64,000 nt of DNA from Phascolarctobacterium sp. GTDB lineage: Bacteria; Bacillota; Negativicutes; Acidaminococcales; Acidaminococcaceae. The stretch covers positions 124,001 through 188,000 of the forward strand of contig NZ_JAUNOQ010000004.1 of NCBI RefSeq assembly GCF_030531065.1. Reading direction: 5' to 3'. Numbering within the stretch: the stretch's first letter is position 1; every line of letters begins with the position of its first letter. The position numbers and the translations under genes are program-made. Shown one piece after another: positions 25,457 to 33,847 of this stretch. The notes beneath the pieces are model-generated. The model saw nothing but the letters and a program-made list of their open reading frames with translations. It had not been told where the DNA came from and made no database searches.

Positions 25457-26410
25457 CTAATATTTTTTACGAATTTTGCGGAAGTCAAACACCATATCAA
25501 AGGCGCCCACATACACTATAATCTGGGAAAACAACGGAATAACAAACAGCAGCGCCGTAGCCAGATTAGCCCACCAGCGCGGCTTGCCCTTGCTTTCGAC
25601 AAACCAGTACAGCAGCACGACGCCCTGCAGCACCAGCACAAAGCTGCACACGGTCTGCACATTGACGGATAAGGTGTACAGCCAGCTGCTCTGGTCCGTT
25701 TGGTAAAAATAGGTTACGGCCAGCAGCGAAATACCGTAAGGCCACAGCACCCAGCCCGGCGCCTGCAACTTGACAAAGGGCGGAAAATCGGTAAAGCTTT
25801 CGCCCAGCTTGGTCAAAATCTTTTTCGCGGCGATATAATTGACAAAGGCCATAATCGGCGCGCACAGCAGGAAAGCGCCCGGCATAATAACGCGCATCAT
25901 GCGCAGCATTTCCGCATAGCCGTCCACAATCTTTTTGATTTCCTCCTCGCCCATGCCGTGCTCGCGGTAGTAAGCCGCCAGCTGGCCCAGACTTTCATGG
26001 AAGGAGGTAAAAATCATCTCGATGGGGTCGATGCCCAAAACCAAAAAGCTCAAAACGATGTTGATAATCAGCGCCAAAACCGCGCCGATGCTGCCGTACA
26101 GCATCATCTGCATCGGCGGCAGATGGCGGCGCATACATTCGCCCAGAATCAAACCCAGCAGGCCAAAAATCGCCGCCAGGAAAAAGGCGTTAATGGGGCT
26201 GATGACCATAGCGATAATAATCGTCGCTACCAGAAGCGTCATTACGCTCCATTTAAAACCGTGGCGGCAGCCGCAGATAACAATGGGCAAGGGCCACAAA
26301 AAATTAACGAACGCGCCCAGCACAGGCACATACATACTTATTAAAGCCATAACGATAGCGACGGCCGCTAAAATGCCGGCCTCCACCATGGCAGAGGTTT
26401 TCCGAATCAC
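25457..26410 (-). CDS. yybS: YybS-like membrane protein (DUF2232)
   Basis: 317 residues with about eight membrane helices. The N-terminal half resembles ECF S-component-like DUF2232 proteins found directly upstream of gdpP in Firmicutes. A charged loop near residues 145-170 (YYREHGMGEEEIKK) separates two helix groups. The exact role is unknown for the family; the conserved link to gdpP suggests a part in nucleotide signalling or cofactor uptake. 18 bp separate it from gdpP. Confidence 0.85.
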   Translation of the reverse strand: MIRKTSAMVEAGILAAVAIVMALISMYVPVLGAFVNFLWPLPIVICGCRHGFKWSVMTLLVATIIIAMVISPINAFFLAAIFGLLGLILGECMRRHLPPMQMMLYGSIGAVLALIINIVLSFLVLGIDPIEMIFTSFHESLGQLAAYYREHGMGEEEIKKIVDGYAEMLRMMRVIMPGAFLLCAPIMAFVNYIAAKKILTKLGESFTDFPPFVKLQAPGWVLWPYGISLLAVTYFYQTDQSSWLYTLSVNVQTVCSFVLVLQGVVLLYWFVESKGKPRWWANLATALLFVIPLFSQIIVYVGAFDMVFDFRKIRKKY

Positions 26411-26540
26411 AAAGGCTCCCCCTTTACAGGTATATTACTTCAATATATTATTGTACTACACCAGGGCGGCAAAAGTAAAGATGCCGCGCGGCTTCACGCT
26501 ATCGTTTCCAGTCGCCGGACGCGACAGGAAAAATATTCGC

Positions 26541-26572
26541 AGAAAAAAGCTCCGGCCGCGTCGCCGGAGCTT
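26541..26572 (-). terminator. Rho-independent terminator of the DUF697-like gene
   Basis: Stem AAGCTCCGGC / GCCGGAGCTT (26547-26556 with 26563-26572); the minus strand continues with TTTTTT. Confidence 0.88.
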
Positions 26573-26584
26573 GTAACCTTTCCA

Positions 26585-27166
26585 TCACTTCAAGCTGTCC
26601 TTAACCTTGCGCATCACGTCGCTCAGCTTATATTCCGCCGCGTCCGCTTTACGCCTTACATTATCGAAAAGCTCCTGCGAGTCCAGCGAAAAGCGTTTGC
26701 TTTCGTCGCCCAAGGGCTTATCCTTGCAATCCATGTCGCGGAACTCCTGCAAGCGCCGCAAGCCCTCGTCCTTAGCCTCGTCGAAAATTTCTTTAAAGGC
26801 GGCGACGTCCTCCGGCCTGCCGGCCTGCAGCCAGGCGTTGGCTACCTTGCCCACGGCGTAGGTTACGGAAATTCCCACGGGAATCTGCACCGGCGCAAAG
26901 GGAATCAGCGTCACCAGCGTCTGTCCCACAAAGGTGGCGCCCAAAGAGCCCAAAAGCCCCAGCACGGCGCTTTCGCTTAATTTTATTCCCCGCAGCTCTG
27001 CCAGGCGGGTAATCATATACACCTCGTTGGCCATCAGCGCCATCGTTCCCATTACGGGCGCTACCACAATCACACCGGCGCGGGCCGCGGCCCAGCGGCA
27101 AATTTTTTCCGCTTCCCATGCGATATCCTCGTTATCCTTAAAGCCGTCGGTAATTCTTTCTTCCAT
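26585..27166 (-). CDS. DUF697-like membrane-associated protein
   Basis: 193 residues. The centre has two hydrophobic segments (AAARAGVIVVAPVMGTMALM and LIPFAPVQIPVGISVTYAVG) resembling DUF697, a domain that accompanies Era-like GTPases and also occurs alone. The C-terminal 75 residues are charged and helical (DEAKDEGLRRLQEF, KADAAEYKLSDVMRKVKDS). No catalytic motif is seen. It has its own terminator and stands between two unrelated genes, so no pathway is suggested. Confidence 0.6.
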   Translation of the reverse strand: MEERITDGFKDNEDIAWEAEKICRWAAARAGVIVVAPVMGTMALMANEVYMITRLAELRGIKLSESAVLGLLGSLGATFVGQTLVTLIPFAPVQIPVGISVTYAVGKVANAWLQAGRPEDVAAFKEIFDEAKDEGLRRLQEFRDMDCKDKPLGDESKRFSLDSQELFDNVRRKADAAEYKLSDVMRKVKDSLK

Positions 27167-27347
27167 TATTTTCTCACCTCGTTTGTCTTTTACAATTAAG
27201 AAAAACTTTTCACATTCTAATTATACCATACTCTCGACTTTTTGACCTTCATCACAAATATTTTACACAAGCGGCTCCTTATATGTTAAAATATAAAATG
27301 CAGGCTGTAATACGCCCGTCAAATATTTCAGCGAGGATGCGCTTCAG

Positions 27348-28346
27348 ATGACATTGCCGCCTAACGAAAATCCGACAAGAAAAAATAAAATCAACGCGCC
27401 CATAGGACGCTTTGCGCCGACTCCCAGCGGCTTTCTGCATTTGGGCAACGTCTTTTGCAGCCTGCTGGCCTGGCTTTATGCCAAAAGCGGCGGCGGCAAA
27501 ATTATTTTGCGTATTGAAGATTTAGACGCGCGGCGCTGCCCGCGCGCCAACGCCGACATGCTGGCCCGCGATTTGGAATGGCTGCAGCTTTTCTGGGACG
27601 AGGGCGCTTACGGCGGCGCTGACAGCGAAGATTATTTTCAAAGCCGACGTTCCGCGATTTACGAAAAATATTTCAACAAGCTGACGCAAGCAAAGCTAAT
27701 CTATCCCTGCTTTTGCAGCCGCGCCGAGCTCCACGCCGCCGAAGCGCCCCATCTCAGCGACGGCCGCGTATTATATTCCGGCGTCTGCCGCCAGCTTACG
27801 GAAACTGAACGCGCGAGCAAAATGCAGCAAAGGCGTCCTGCTTACCGCATCGAAGTCCGGGACGAAGCGATTAGCTTTACCGACGGGCATTACGGCGGGC
27901 AGAGCTATAATCTGGCTCACGAGAGCGGCGATTTTATCGTCCGCCGCAGCGACGGTATTTTTGCTTATCAGCTGGCCGTAACCGTGGACGACGCTTTAAT
28001 GGGCGTGACTCAGGTAGTGCGCGGCTGCGATTTATTAAGCTCCACGTCCATGCAGCTTTACCTTTACCGCCTGCTGGGCTTGACGCCGCCGGCCTTTTGC
28101 CACATTCCGCTTTTGACGGACCCGGACGGACGCAGGCTGGCCAAACGGGACGGCGATTTGGAAATAGGCGTGCTGCGGCGGCAGTACGGCGACCCGCGGC
28201 CCATCGTCGGCCTTTTAGCGTACCTGGCCGGACAGCTGCCTGCACCTGAGCCCATCAGCGCGCAGGAGCTGCTGCCTTTATTCGACCCGGCAAAAATCCC
28301 TACGCATAATATCGTCGTACCGAGGGAATTACTGCCCGGCTCATAA
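27348..28346 (+). CDS. gluQ: glutamyl-Q tRNA(Asp) synthetase (GluQRS)
   Basis: 332 residues, the length of a GluRS truncated before the anticodon-binding domain. HIGH-type motif SGFLHLGN, the substrate block RIEDLDARRCPR, a zinc-like cysteine set (CFCSRAEL and SGVC), and KMSKS-type RLAKRDGD. The enzyme glutamylates queuosine at position 34 of tRNA-Asp. The anticodon-binding domain is missing, as expected. An ATG at 27337 is out of frame; GCGAGG precedes the chosen ATG. Confidence 0.93.
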   Translation: MTLPPNENPTRKNKINAPIGRFAPTPSGFLHLGNVFCSLLAWLYAKSGGGKIILRIEDLDARRCPRANADMLARDLEWLQLFWDEGAYGGADSEDYFQSRRSAIYEKYFNKLTQAKLIYPCFCSRAELHAAEAPHLSDGRVLYSGVCRQLTETERASKMQQRRPAYRIEVRDEAISFTDGHYGGQSYNLAHESGDFIVRRSDGIFAYQLAVTVDDALMGVTQVVRGCDLLSSTSMQLYLYRLLGLTPPAFCHIPLLTDPDGRRLAKRDGDLEIGVLRRQYGDPRPIVGLLAYLAGQLPAPEPISAQELLPLFDPAKIPTHNIVVPRELLPGS

Positions 28347-28423
28347 AATACGTTATCCATAAAACGGCAGCTGCCCGCAGCCGCTGCCGCAGACGACATA
28401 AAATTTAGGAGGAAGATAGCTCT

Positions 28424-28642
28424 ATGAAAAAATTACTTATGAAGTACAAGGTCAATATGCTTTTTGTGGTAATCCTCAGCCTGGCAGCCGGTATGGCGGG
28501 CAGCTACTTTTTAAATAACCGCTGGCTGGGCCTCATCATTGCCCTTCCCTTATGCGCGCTGTACATTTATCAGGTGTACCAGGTGCAGGCGGACTATCGG
28601 GAGCAGCACGCGCGCAAGAAGCACACCAATAAATACAGATAA
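28424..28642 (+). CDS. small two-helix membrane protein
   Basis: 72 residues with a strong ribosome site (TAGGAGGAAG). Two membrane helices (residues 12-30 and 34-51) followed by a charged tail (QADYREQHARKKHTNKYR). No family is recognised. A hairpin CGGCAGC / GCTGCCG lies at 28365-28389 between it and gluQ, so the two may be separated at the RNA level. Confidence 0.6.
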   Translation: MKKLLMKYKVNMLFVVILSLAAGMAGSYFLNNRWLGLIIALPLCALYIYQVYQVQADYREQHARKKHTNKYR

Positions 28643-28684
28643 AAAAGCGGCAGGTATGAAGCGATTCATACCTGCTTTTGTCTT
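28641..28684. terminator. bidirectional terminator
   Basis: Stem GCAGGTATGAA-GCGA-TTCATACCTGC (28650-28675), with TTTTG on one side and an A run on the other, between convergent genes. Confidence 0.92.
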
Positions 28685-29109
28685 TACCATTTTTCCGGAA
28701 CTTCGTTTAATTTATCCATGACGAACATGATGTAAGTAACATTGCAAATGATATTGCCCGCGTCGTCCGTAATCTTGGCGGCAATATTGATGGTCGACTG
28801 CCCCTTATGCAGAATTTCGCTGCTCACAGTCAAGGCTCCCAGCCCGCGCATATTGCTGATATAATCGATATTCATATTCAGCGTCGTACAAATTTTACCG
28901 ACGGAAGCGCAGGTAATCCCCGTAACGCAGTCGGCCAACGCCGCCATTGCGCCGCCGTGTACGCCCAGCCAATGATTGGTATGGATATCAAAATCAATGG
29001 GCATTTCCAAGGTTGCGCCGCCGCAATGCACTTCCTTAATCTGAATTTTGAGCACGTTCATAAAAGCGTTGCTGCTCCACATTTTGCGAATAATTTTCTC
29101 CGGTTCCAT
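28684..29109 (-). CDS. PaaI/hotdog-fold thioesterase
   Basis: 141 residues. Single hotdog domain: the helix after NHWLGVHGGAMAALADCVTG carries the family HGG-x12-D active-site pattern, and the strand SSEILHKGQSTINIAAKI follows. PaaI-type enzymes hydrolyse acyl-CoA thioesters. The same orientation and a 34-bp gap after the AEC carrier put it at the 3' end of the malonate region, where removing stray acyl-CoA or acyl-ACP species is a possible job but not shown. Confidence 0.85.
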   Translation of the reverse strand: MEPEKIIRKMWSSNAFMNVLKIQIKEVHCGGATLEMPIDFDIHTNHWLGVHGGAMAALADCVTGITCASVGKICTTLNMNIDYISNMRGLGALTVSSEILHKGQSTINIAAKITDDAGNIICNVTYIMFVMDKLNEVPEKW

Positions 29110-29143
29110 AAGCTACCGCCTTTCTTGAATTTATTCTGCCGTT

Positions 29144-30097
29144 TTAAAACCAGACATTAACGACCGTCATGTAAATAGGTATTACCAATAAACCAAAGAG
29201 AATCGTGATAAAGCTCAAGGCCGCCGCGTACTTACTGTCCGCGCCGTACTGTTTGGCTACTATAGCCATCTGCGTCATCGCCGGCATCGCAGCCTGCATA
29301 GTAAACACTTTCACGGAAATCGGCGCGACATTAATCAGCGGCACTAAAGCCAGCACGCACAGCGGGCAAACCAGAAAGCGCCCGCAAAGCCCGCCTACGA
29401 TATCGCGTTCAAAATTAAATTCACGCAAGCCAATCTTGCTAATCTCAATGCCGATAAAAATCAAGGACATCGGCGTCGTCAAATTACCGACATACTGAAA
29501 GCCGCGCGCTAAAAAATTAGGCAAGCGGATATCTAAAACAATCATTAAGATTGCAGCCGCAAACCCCATCAGCGGCGGCGACCACAGCTTTTTCAGCACA
29601 GTTTTGGAAAACAAGCCTTCGCGCACGCCCGTAGCGTCCGCCACAATATTGCGCACGCCCAAAGTCCAAAAGAAGGTTAAATTGACCATATAATACAGCA
29701 TCACCGAAGGTATGCTTTCATCGCCAAATAAAGCTAAATTTACCGGCAGCCCGATAAACATCGTATTGGCAATAAAAAAATTAGTAATGAAAACGCCCTT
29801 GCGCCCGCGGCGCACTTTCAATAATTTGGCAGCGAAAACGCCGACGCACATAGCCAAAAGCATGGAGCCTACCGGGAGCAGCATATCCGGCGCCAGCTGC
29901 ACAAGCTTTTCCAACGTAAAATTTTTCGTTAAGCTGGTTATCATATATAAAGGAAGGGAAACGCTGGTTACGAGTCTGGCTATCAGCGAGCTGCTGCTTT
30001 CGTTGAACCAGCCTTTTTTAGCCAGCGCGTAACCGATGCCTACGACGAAAACGATAGTAAAAATACCGTCCAGCGCTTGAAAAATAAAAGTAAGCAT
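29144..30097 (-). CDS. AEC-family carrier (auxin efflux/malonate permease family)
   Basis: 317 residues from ATG 30097; the upstream in-frame start at 30148 adds a basic, non-membrane extension. Ten membrane helices in two halves, typical of AEC/MdcF carriers: GYALAKKGWFNE at the start, NTMFIGLPVNLALFG in the middle of the first half, and the repeat-like TTPMSLIFIGIEIS. AEC proteins include MdcF, the malonate permease of biotin-independent malonate decarboxylase operons. Since it follows madG directly, it may be a second malonate or acetate carrier beside MadLM. Confidence 0.8.
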   Translation of the reverse strand: MLTFIFQALDGIFTIVFVVGIGYALAKKGWFNESSSSLIARLVTSVSLPLYMITSLTKNFTLEKLVQLAPDMLLPVGSMLLAMCVGVFAAKLLKVRRGRKGVFITNFFIANTMFIGLPVNLALFGDESIPSVMLYYMVNLTFFWTLGVRNIVADATGVREGLFSKTVLKKLWSPPLMGFAAAILMIVLDIRLPNFLARGFQYVGNLTTPMSLIFIGIEISKIGLREFNFERDIVGGLCGRFLVCPLCVLALVPLINVAPISVKVFTMQAAMPAMTQMAIVAKQYGADSKYAAALSFITILFGLLVIPIYMTVVNVWF

Positions 30098-30241
30098 TTC
30101 CAAATCTCTCGCTTTCTTCTTAACGCATAATAAGGCTCGGTCGAGCAACCGAACCTTACCATGCTTAATGGAGGAGTTTTTAGCATTTCGTGCTAAGCAT
30201 TTGTGTTTTTATGTCAAGGAACACCCCGATATACCATGTCC

Positions 30242-31192
30242 CTAAAATATATCGGTTGGGAATTCCTTATTTGCAAGTAAATAAAAAGTTATGGTTACAG
30301 AAAGCAGATCTGCGCTGCCTCCCGGACTGATGCGGCGTGAAACGAAATATTTTTCCGCTTCAGCCAAAGCCCTACGCCCCGCTTCGGTAAAGACGTCGCC
30401 CTTGGCTAAAATATCGGCCGCGATAGCCTGCACTTCGCGCGACGTATGCACGTCGGTGCGCCAAATTACGTTGCTGTCTTCCACCGTCGTCATGAGCGCC
30501 AATAAAGTATGCACTAAAGCGTCGTTCAAAGACGCTCCGCGAGCGAAAGCTTCTTGTAAAGCCGGCAGCCCGTGATACACAACGCTGGGAAAACCTTTTT
30601 CTACCTCGCCGCGAATACCGGTAATCCCGTAATCGCGATATAATTTTTCGCCCGCCGTCCTTGCTTCATCTTGCAGGCAGCGTAACTCATTATCGACCAA
30701 ACCGGCGGTCATTTCCTTGATAAGAGGCAGCAAAGCGCTGCAATCCAGGCCGCGGTTCATTGCGTACCCAGCCGCTCCGCTGATTATGCCTCCGGCGAAA
30801 AGAATACCTCTTTGAGTGTTGACGCCCTTTGTAACGCGCAACAATTCCTGCTCCGCAGTTACGCCGTAAGCGCGTATTTTCGCAAATAATTCCTGTTCTG
30901 TACCTTGATGCGCCATACCGATATCCTGCAAATCCTGAAAGGCTTTGCTCAAAACGGCGGAGCTCATCATAAATGTCATAAGGCTCATATCCTGATGCGA
31001 GCCGTTTGATAAGCGCGTTACCAATCCAGGCTTAGGATGGGCGCTTACTTCTAATAAAATCGCCTGCGTAAGATACTGGCTTGTCTTTTGCAAACCGATA
31101 TCAAAGGAAGAAAGCTGGCAAGCATAAAAGCTGTCGATAATTTTTATTTCGTTTTTGTCTACTCGTTGAAGTAAAAATTGTTGCTCTTGCAT
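30242..31192 (-). CDS. madG: triphosphoribosyl-dephospho-CoA synthase (MadG/CitG/MdcB family)
   Basis: 316 residues. The family signature is clear: SAHPKPGLVTRLSNGSHQDM in the first third, then GVNTQRGILFAGG and GITGIRGEVEKGFP. The enzyme makes 2'-(5''-triphosphoribosyl)-3'-dephospho-CoA from ATP and dephospho-CoA, the precursor of the prosthetic group of MadE. MadK, encoded upstream, then attaches it to the ACP. The N-terminal 40 residues are longer than in CitG. It is the last gene of the mad cluster here, whereas in Malonomonas rubra madG is near the front. Confidence 0.93.
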   Translation of the reverse strand: MQEQQFLLQRVDKNEIKIIDSFYACQLSSFDIGLQKTSQYLTQAILLEVSAHPKPGLVTRLSNGSHQDMSLMTFMMSSAVLSKAFQDLQDIGMAHQGTEQELFAKIRAYGVTAEQELLRVTKGVNTQRGILFAGGIISGAAGYAMNRGLDCSALLPLIKEMTAGLVDNELRCLQDEARTAGEKLYRDYGITGIRGEVEKGFPSVVYHGLPALQEAFARGASLNDALVHTLLALMTTVEDSNVIWRTDVHTSREVQAIAADILAKGDVFTEAGRRALAEAEKYFVSRRISPGGSADLLSVTITFYLLANKEFPTDIF

Positions 31193-31246
31193 AATGCCAA
31201 CCAGCTTTCTTCAATAATATATACGCTTTATTTTTCAGCCGACTTA

Positions 31247-32002
31247 TTAACCAAAAATAGCCTTCGTCAGTAAATAGAATACGGACGGGAAAGTCAGGCA
31301 GCCGGAACCGGTGTAGAAGGTTGCGGTCATTGCGCAATACGGAACCAATTTAGGATCTACAGCCGCCATACCTGCAGCCGTACCGGAAGTAGTACCCATG
31401 ATACCGCCGAACACCATTGCGGATTGCGGGTTATTCAGGCCGATCATCTTAGCGACGAACGGAGTCATAATCATAACCAATACGGATTTTACAACGCCTG
31501 CAGCGATGGAAATTGCAATAACTTCGGAAGAAGCGCCCAGAGCCGCGCCGGTAACGGGGCCAACTACGAAGGTCGCTACGCCAGCGCCGATGGTGCACAA
31601 GTCAATGGGAGAACGATAACCGAACATATAAGCGATAGCCACGCCGGCAATCCAAGAAGTAACCAAGCCGAACACCAGGGAAAGCACGCCGACCACGCCG
31701 ACTTTTTTAATTTCGCGCAAGTCCGCGCCGAACGCGGTGGAAACGATGGCGAAATCGCGGAACATCGCGCCGCCCATCATGCCGATACCGGCGAACATGG
31801 GGATGGTTGCGATACCTTTAGCGCCGCCGCCAATATAAGCCAGAACCAGGCCGAGGAAAATCGCTACGGCGCTGCCGTGAATGCGTCCTTTGGTCAGTCC
31901 TGCCATTTTATAAGCGAATAAGTTTACGATACCAATCAGAACGAAAGCAAAAATCAGGCCGTTCTTAACCAATACTTTGGATAACATTGCCATTAAATCC
32001 AT
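31247..32002 (-). CDS. madM: malonate transporter subunit MadM
   Basis: 251 residues, about eight membrane helices, with the MadM opening (LVKNGLIFAFVLIGIVNLF in part) and Gly/Ala-rich helices (GGAMFRDFAIVSTAFGAD, GTTSGTAAGMAA). With MadL it forms the Na+-dependent malonate importer described for Malonomonas. 15 bp separate it from madL and the Shine-Dalgarno AGGGGG lies in that gap. Length and composition are normal. Confidence 0.92.
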   Translation of the reverse strand: MDLMAMLSKVLVKNGLIFAFVLIGIVNLFAYKMAGLTKGRIHGSAVAIFLGLVLAYIGGGAKGIATIPMFAGIGMMGGAMFRDFAIVSTAFGADLREIKKVGVVGVLSLVFGLVTSWIAGVAIAYMFGYRSPIDLCTIGAGVATFVVGPVTGAALGASSEVIAISIAAGVVKSVLVMIMTPFVAKMIGLNNPQSAMVFGGIMGTTSGTAAGMAAVDPKLVPYCAMTATFYTGSGCLTFPSVFYLLTKAIFG

Positions 32003-32017
32003 AATTTACACCCCCTT

Positions 32018-32380
32018 TTATTGTTTTTGTCCGCCCATTTTACTTAAAAGCGGAATGCAGATGAAGCCCAGAACGATGCCCAGTACGCCGCCCAGGACAG
32101 CTACTGCGCCGCCGGAAAGAGCTGCGGCTACGTTTTGGATAGAGCTCATCGCTACAACAATAGGGATGTACATTGCGGACCAGAAAGCGATACCCTCCTG
32201 ACTCTTTTTATCCAACCAACCGGCGTCAATGCCTTTGTTGGACAAAATAATCAAGAATAACATTGCGAAACCAACGCCGCCGACGTTAGCTTTAACGCCT
32301 AAAAGCGCACCCAGAATATCGCCCAGATATACGCCAGTCAAATAACAGAACGCAAGTAAAGCAACACCATAAATAACCAT
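32018..32380 (-). CDS. madL: malonate transporter subunit MadL
   Basis: 120 residues, four membrane helices, opening VIYGVALLAFCYLTGVYLGD, with VGGVGFAMLFLIILSN in the middle. The MadL/MadM pair is a two-component carrier. The ATG is preceded by AAGGTGG. The gene follows the second madF copy after a gap containing a very stable hairpin. Confidence 0.92.
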   Translation of the reverse strand: MVIYGVALLAFCYLTGVYLGDILGALLGVKANVGGVGFAMLFLIILSNKGIDAGWLDKKSQEGIAFWSAMYIPIVVAMSSIQNVAAALSGGAVAVLGGVLGIVLGFICIPLLSKMGGQKQ

Positions 32381-32412
32381 AATTACACCACCTTAGTACA
32401 ATTTTTTATTAT

Positions 32413-32436
32413 CGCCGCCCTACGAACAGGGCGGCG
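32413..32436 (-). other. stable hairpin between madF and madL
   Basis: CGCCGCCCT / AGGGCGGCG, nine G+C-rich pairs around a six-base loop. The minus strand has no U-run after it, so it is more likely an RNA-stability or processing element than a terminator. It could set the ratio between soluble decarboxylase parts and the transporter. Confidence 0.55.
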
Positions 32437-32478
32437 AAACAACTAAAGGCTGAAAATATTCAGTTAGGGAAGCCTGAA

Positions 32479-32688
32479 TTATTCAACGATAGCTACAACC
32501 TGACCTGCGCTTACGCGGTCGCCGGGTTGTACTTTGTATTCTTTAACAACGCCTGCTACCGGAGAAGGCACCAGTTGTTTCATTTTCATGGCTTCCATAA
32601 CGATCAACACGTCGCGAACAGCAACCTGGTCGCCTACTTGTTTTTCAAAACGTACGATTTTACCGGGAACGCGAGATTTAATTTCCAT
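32479..32688 (-). CDS. madF: biotinyl carrier protein MadF, second copy
   Basis: 69 residues, a bare biotinyl/lipoyl domain. The biotin site EAMKMKQ lies at residues 32-38. The carrier shuttles the carboxyl group taken from malonyl-ACP by MadC/MadD to the membrane decarboxylase MadB. The protein is identical, residue for residue, to the product of the copy at 32939-33148. Ribosome site AAAGGAGAAATG-type precedes the ATG in both. It is the one nearer madL. Confidence 0.95.
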   Translation of the reverse strand: MEIKSRVPGKIVRFEKQVGDQVAVRDVLIVMEAMKMKQLVPSPVAGVVKEYKVQPGDRVSAGQVVAIVE

Positions 32689-32938
32689 GATTCATTTCTC
32701 CTTTTAATTTCAAATTTTATTTTTATTTGCGATTTTAGAAATGCCAGCCTGCACAAGACCGGCTAGAAAGCGCCAGATGCAAGGAAGGGCGACGACGGCG
32801 CATAATCAATACTCCTCATCCTTCGGATGTTAGCACGACCAACGCGTTTTCACTGCGCTACGCTTGTGATAACGCGGGTCTTTGCGTCATGAGCTTTGAT
32901 AAAGTAGATAACGCTTTATCGCCGGTTCCTATAGAAAA
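32689..32938. other. spacer between the two madF copies
   Basis: 250 bp without a gene. It holds small hairpins (CATCC-TTC-GGATG near 32818-32830 and GATAAAG...CTTTATC near 32898-32920) but no terminator and no clear promoter, so both copies are probably on one RNA. The last 20 bp match the sequence upstream of the other copy, marking the edge of the duplicated segment. Confidence 0.5.
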
Positions 32939-33148
32939 TTATTCAACGATGGCTACAACTTGGCCCGCGCTAACACGATCGCCGGGTTGTACTTTGTATT
33001 CCTTAACAACGCCTGCTACCGGAGAAGGCACCAGTTGTTTCATTTTCATGGCTTCCATAACGATCAACACGTCGCGAACAGCAACCTGGTCGCCTACTTG
33101 TTTTTCAAAACGTACGATTTTACCGGGAACGCGAGATTTAATTTCCAT
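32939..33148 (-). CDS. madF: biotinyl carrier protein MadF, first copy
   Basis: 69 residues with the same EAMKMKQ biotinylation motif. About 150 bp of coding sequence plus the ribosome site are the same as in the copy at 32479-32688; the remaining part, encoding the C-terminus, has eight base differences, all synonymous. That implies either recent duplication with strong selection or partial gene conversion. The adjacent birA presumably supplies the ligase. Two copies could raise carrier dosage relative to other subunits. Confidence 0.95.
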   Translation of the reverse strand: MEIKSRVPGKIVRFEKQVGDQVAVRDVLIVMEAMKMKQLVPSPVAGVVKEYKVQPGDRVSAGQVVAIVE

Positions 33149-33169
33149 GATTCATTTCTCCTTTTGATT

Positions 33170-33847
33170 TCAATTTAAATATTTCATTATATCTGCGCGA
33201 TATAATAAATTAACATCATCCAGGCTTTTACCAAGCAACGTCCTGGTATCGGCAAATATTTCGGGAAGCTTTACGCCGTAGCCGTTAGGCAAATCCAGCT
33301 CGAAATCCAATTTGATTTGGCCAAAATTTTCCTGAGCCGTGCGGTAAAAGTCCAACAACTTTTCATAAGCGGCAGGTTTAATCAGCAAATCGATATCGGA
33401 CTCGTCGTCCGTATAGGGCAGGTCGGTCGCCAGCTCCAACGCCGCCGAACCGAGCGCGCCAATCTGCAAATCGTATTCCGCCGCCAAGCTGTAAAGCTTG
33501 AGCAAGGTTTCCATGCAAAGGTTAGGCGCGTCGAAAGCAAACGCCCTGCGCTGCATAACTTCATAAGGCGTCATCGTCATTACGATATCCTGCATCGTAG
33601 TGAAAGCGCCGATGCGCAAGCGATTCCCCTGCAAGCGTTGGTGGTGGACGAAGCCGACGGCAAGCATTTCCGGTCTTTCGTCGCTGCGGCGGACAAATCC
33701 GGGAACGTCGGCGTCGCCGAGCAACACATCCCGCGCCATTTGCCAGGCGTCGCCGCTATAAGCAGCGGCGATATCCCGCCATATTTTTTCTTTGCCTGAC
33801 GAAGATACAAAAACCAAGTCGTGTCTTTTTAACTGCGTTTTGTCCAT
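33170..33847 (-). CDS. madK: phosphoribosyl-dephospho-CoA transferase (MadK/MdcG)
   Basis: 225 residues. The C-terminal half carries the nucleotidyltransferase-like pattern ALGSAALELATDLPY followed by DDESDIDLLI, where the Asp pair binds metal. The enzyme attaches the triphosphoribosyl-dephospho-CoA made by MadG to a serine of the ACP MadE. The start lies inside the last 19 bp of madH. HDLVFV near the N-terminus is typical of MdcG proteins. Confidence 0.9.
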   Translation of the reverse strand: MDKTQLKRHDLVFVSSSGKEKIWRDIAAAYSGDAWQMARDVLLGDADVPGFVRRSDERPEMLAVGFVHHQRLQGNRLRIGAFTTMQDIVMTMTPYEVMQRRAFAFDAPNLCMETLLKLYSLAAEYDLQIGALGSAALELATDLPYTDDESDIDLLIKPAAYEKLLDFYRTAQENFGQIKLDFELDLPNGYGVKLPEIFADTRTLLGKSLDDVNLLYRADIMKYLN

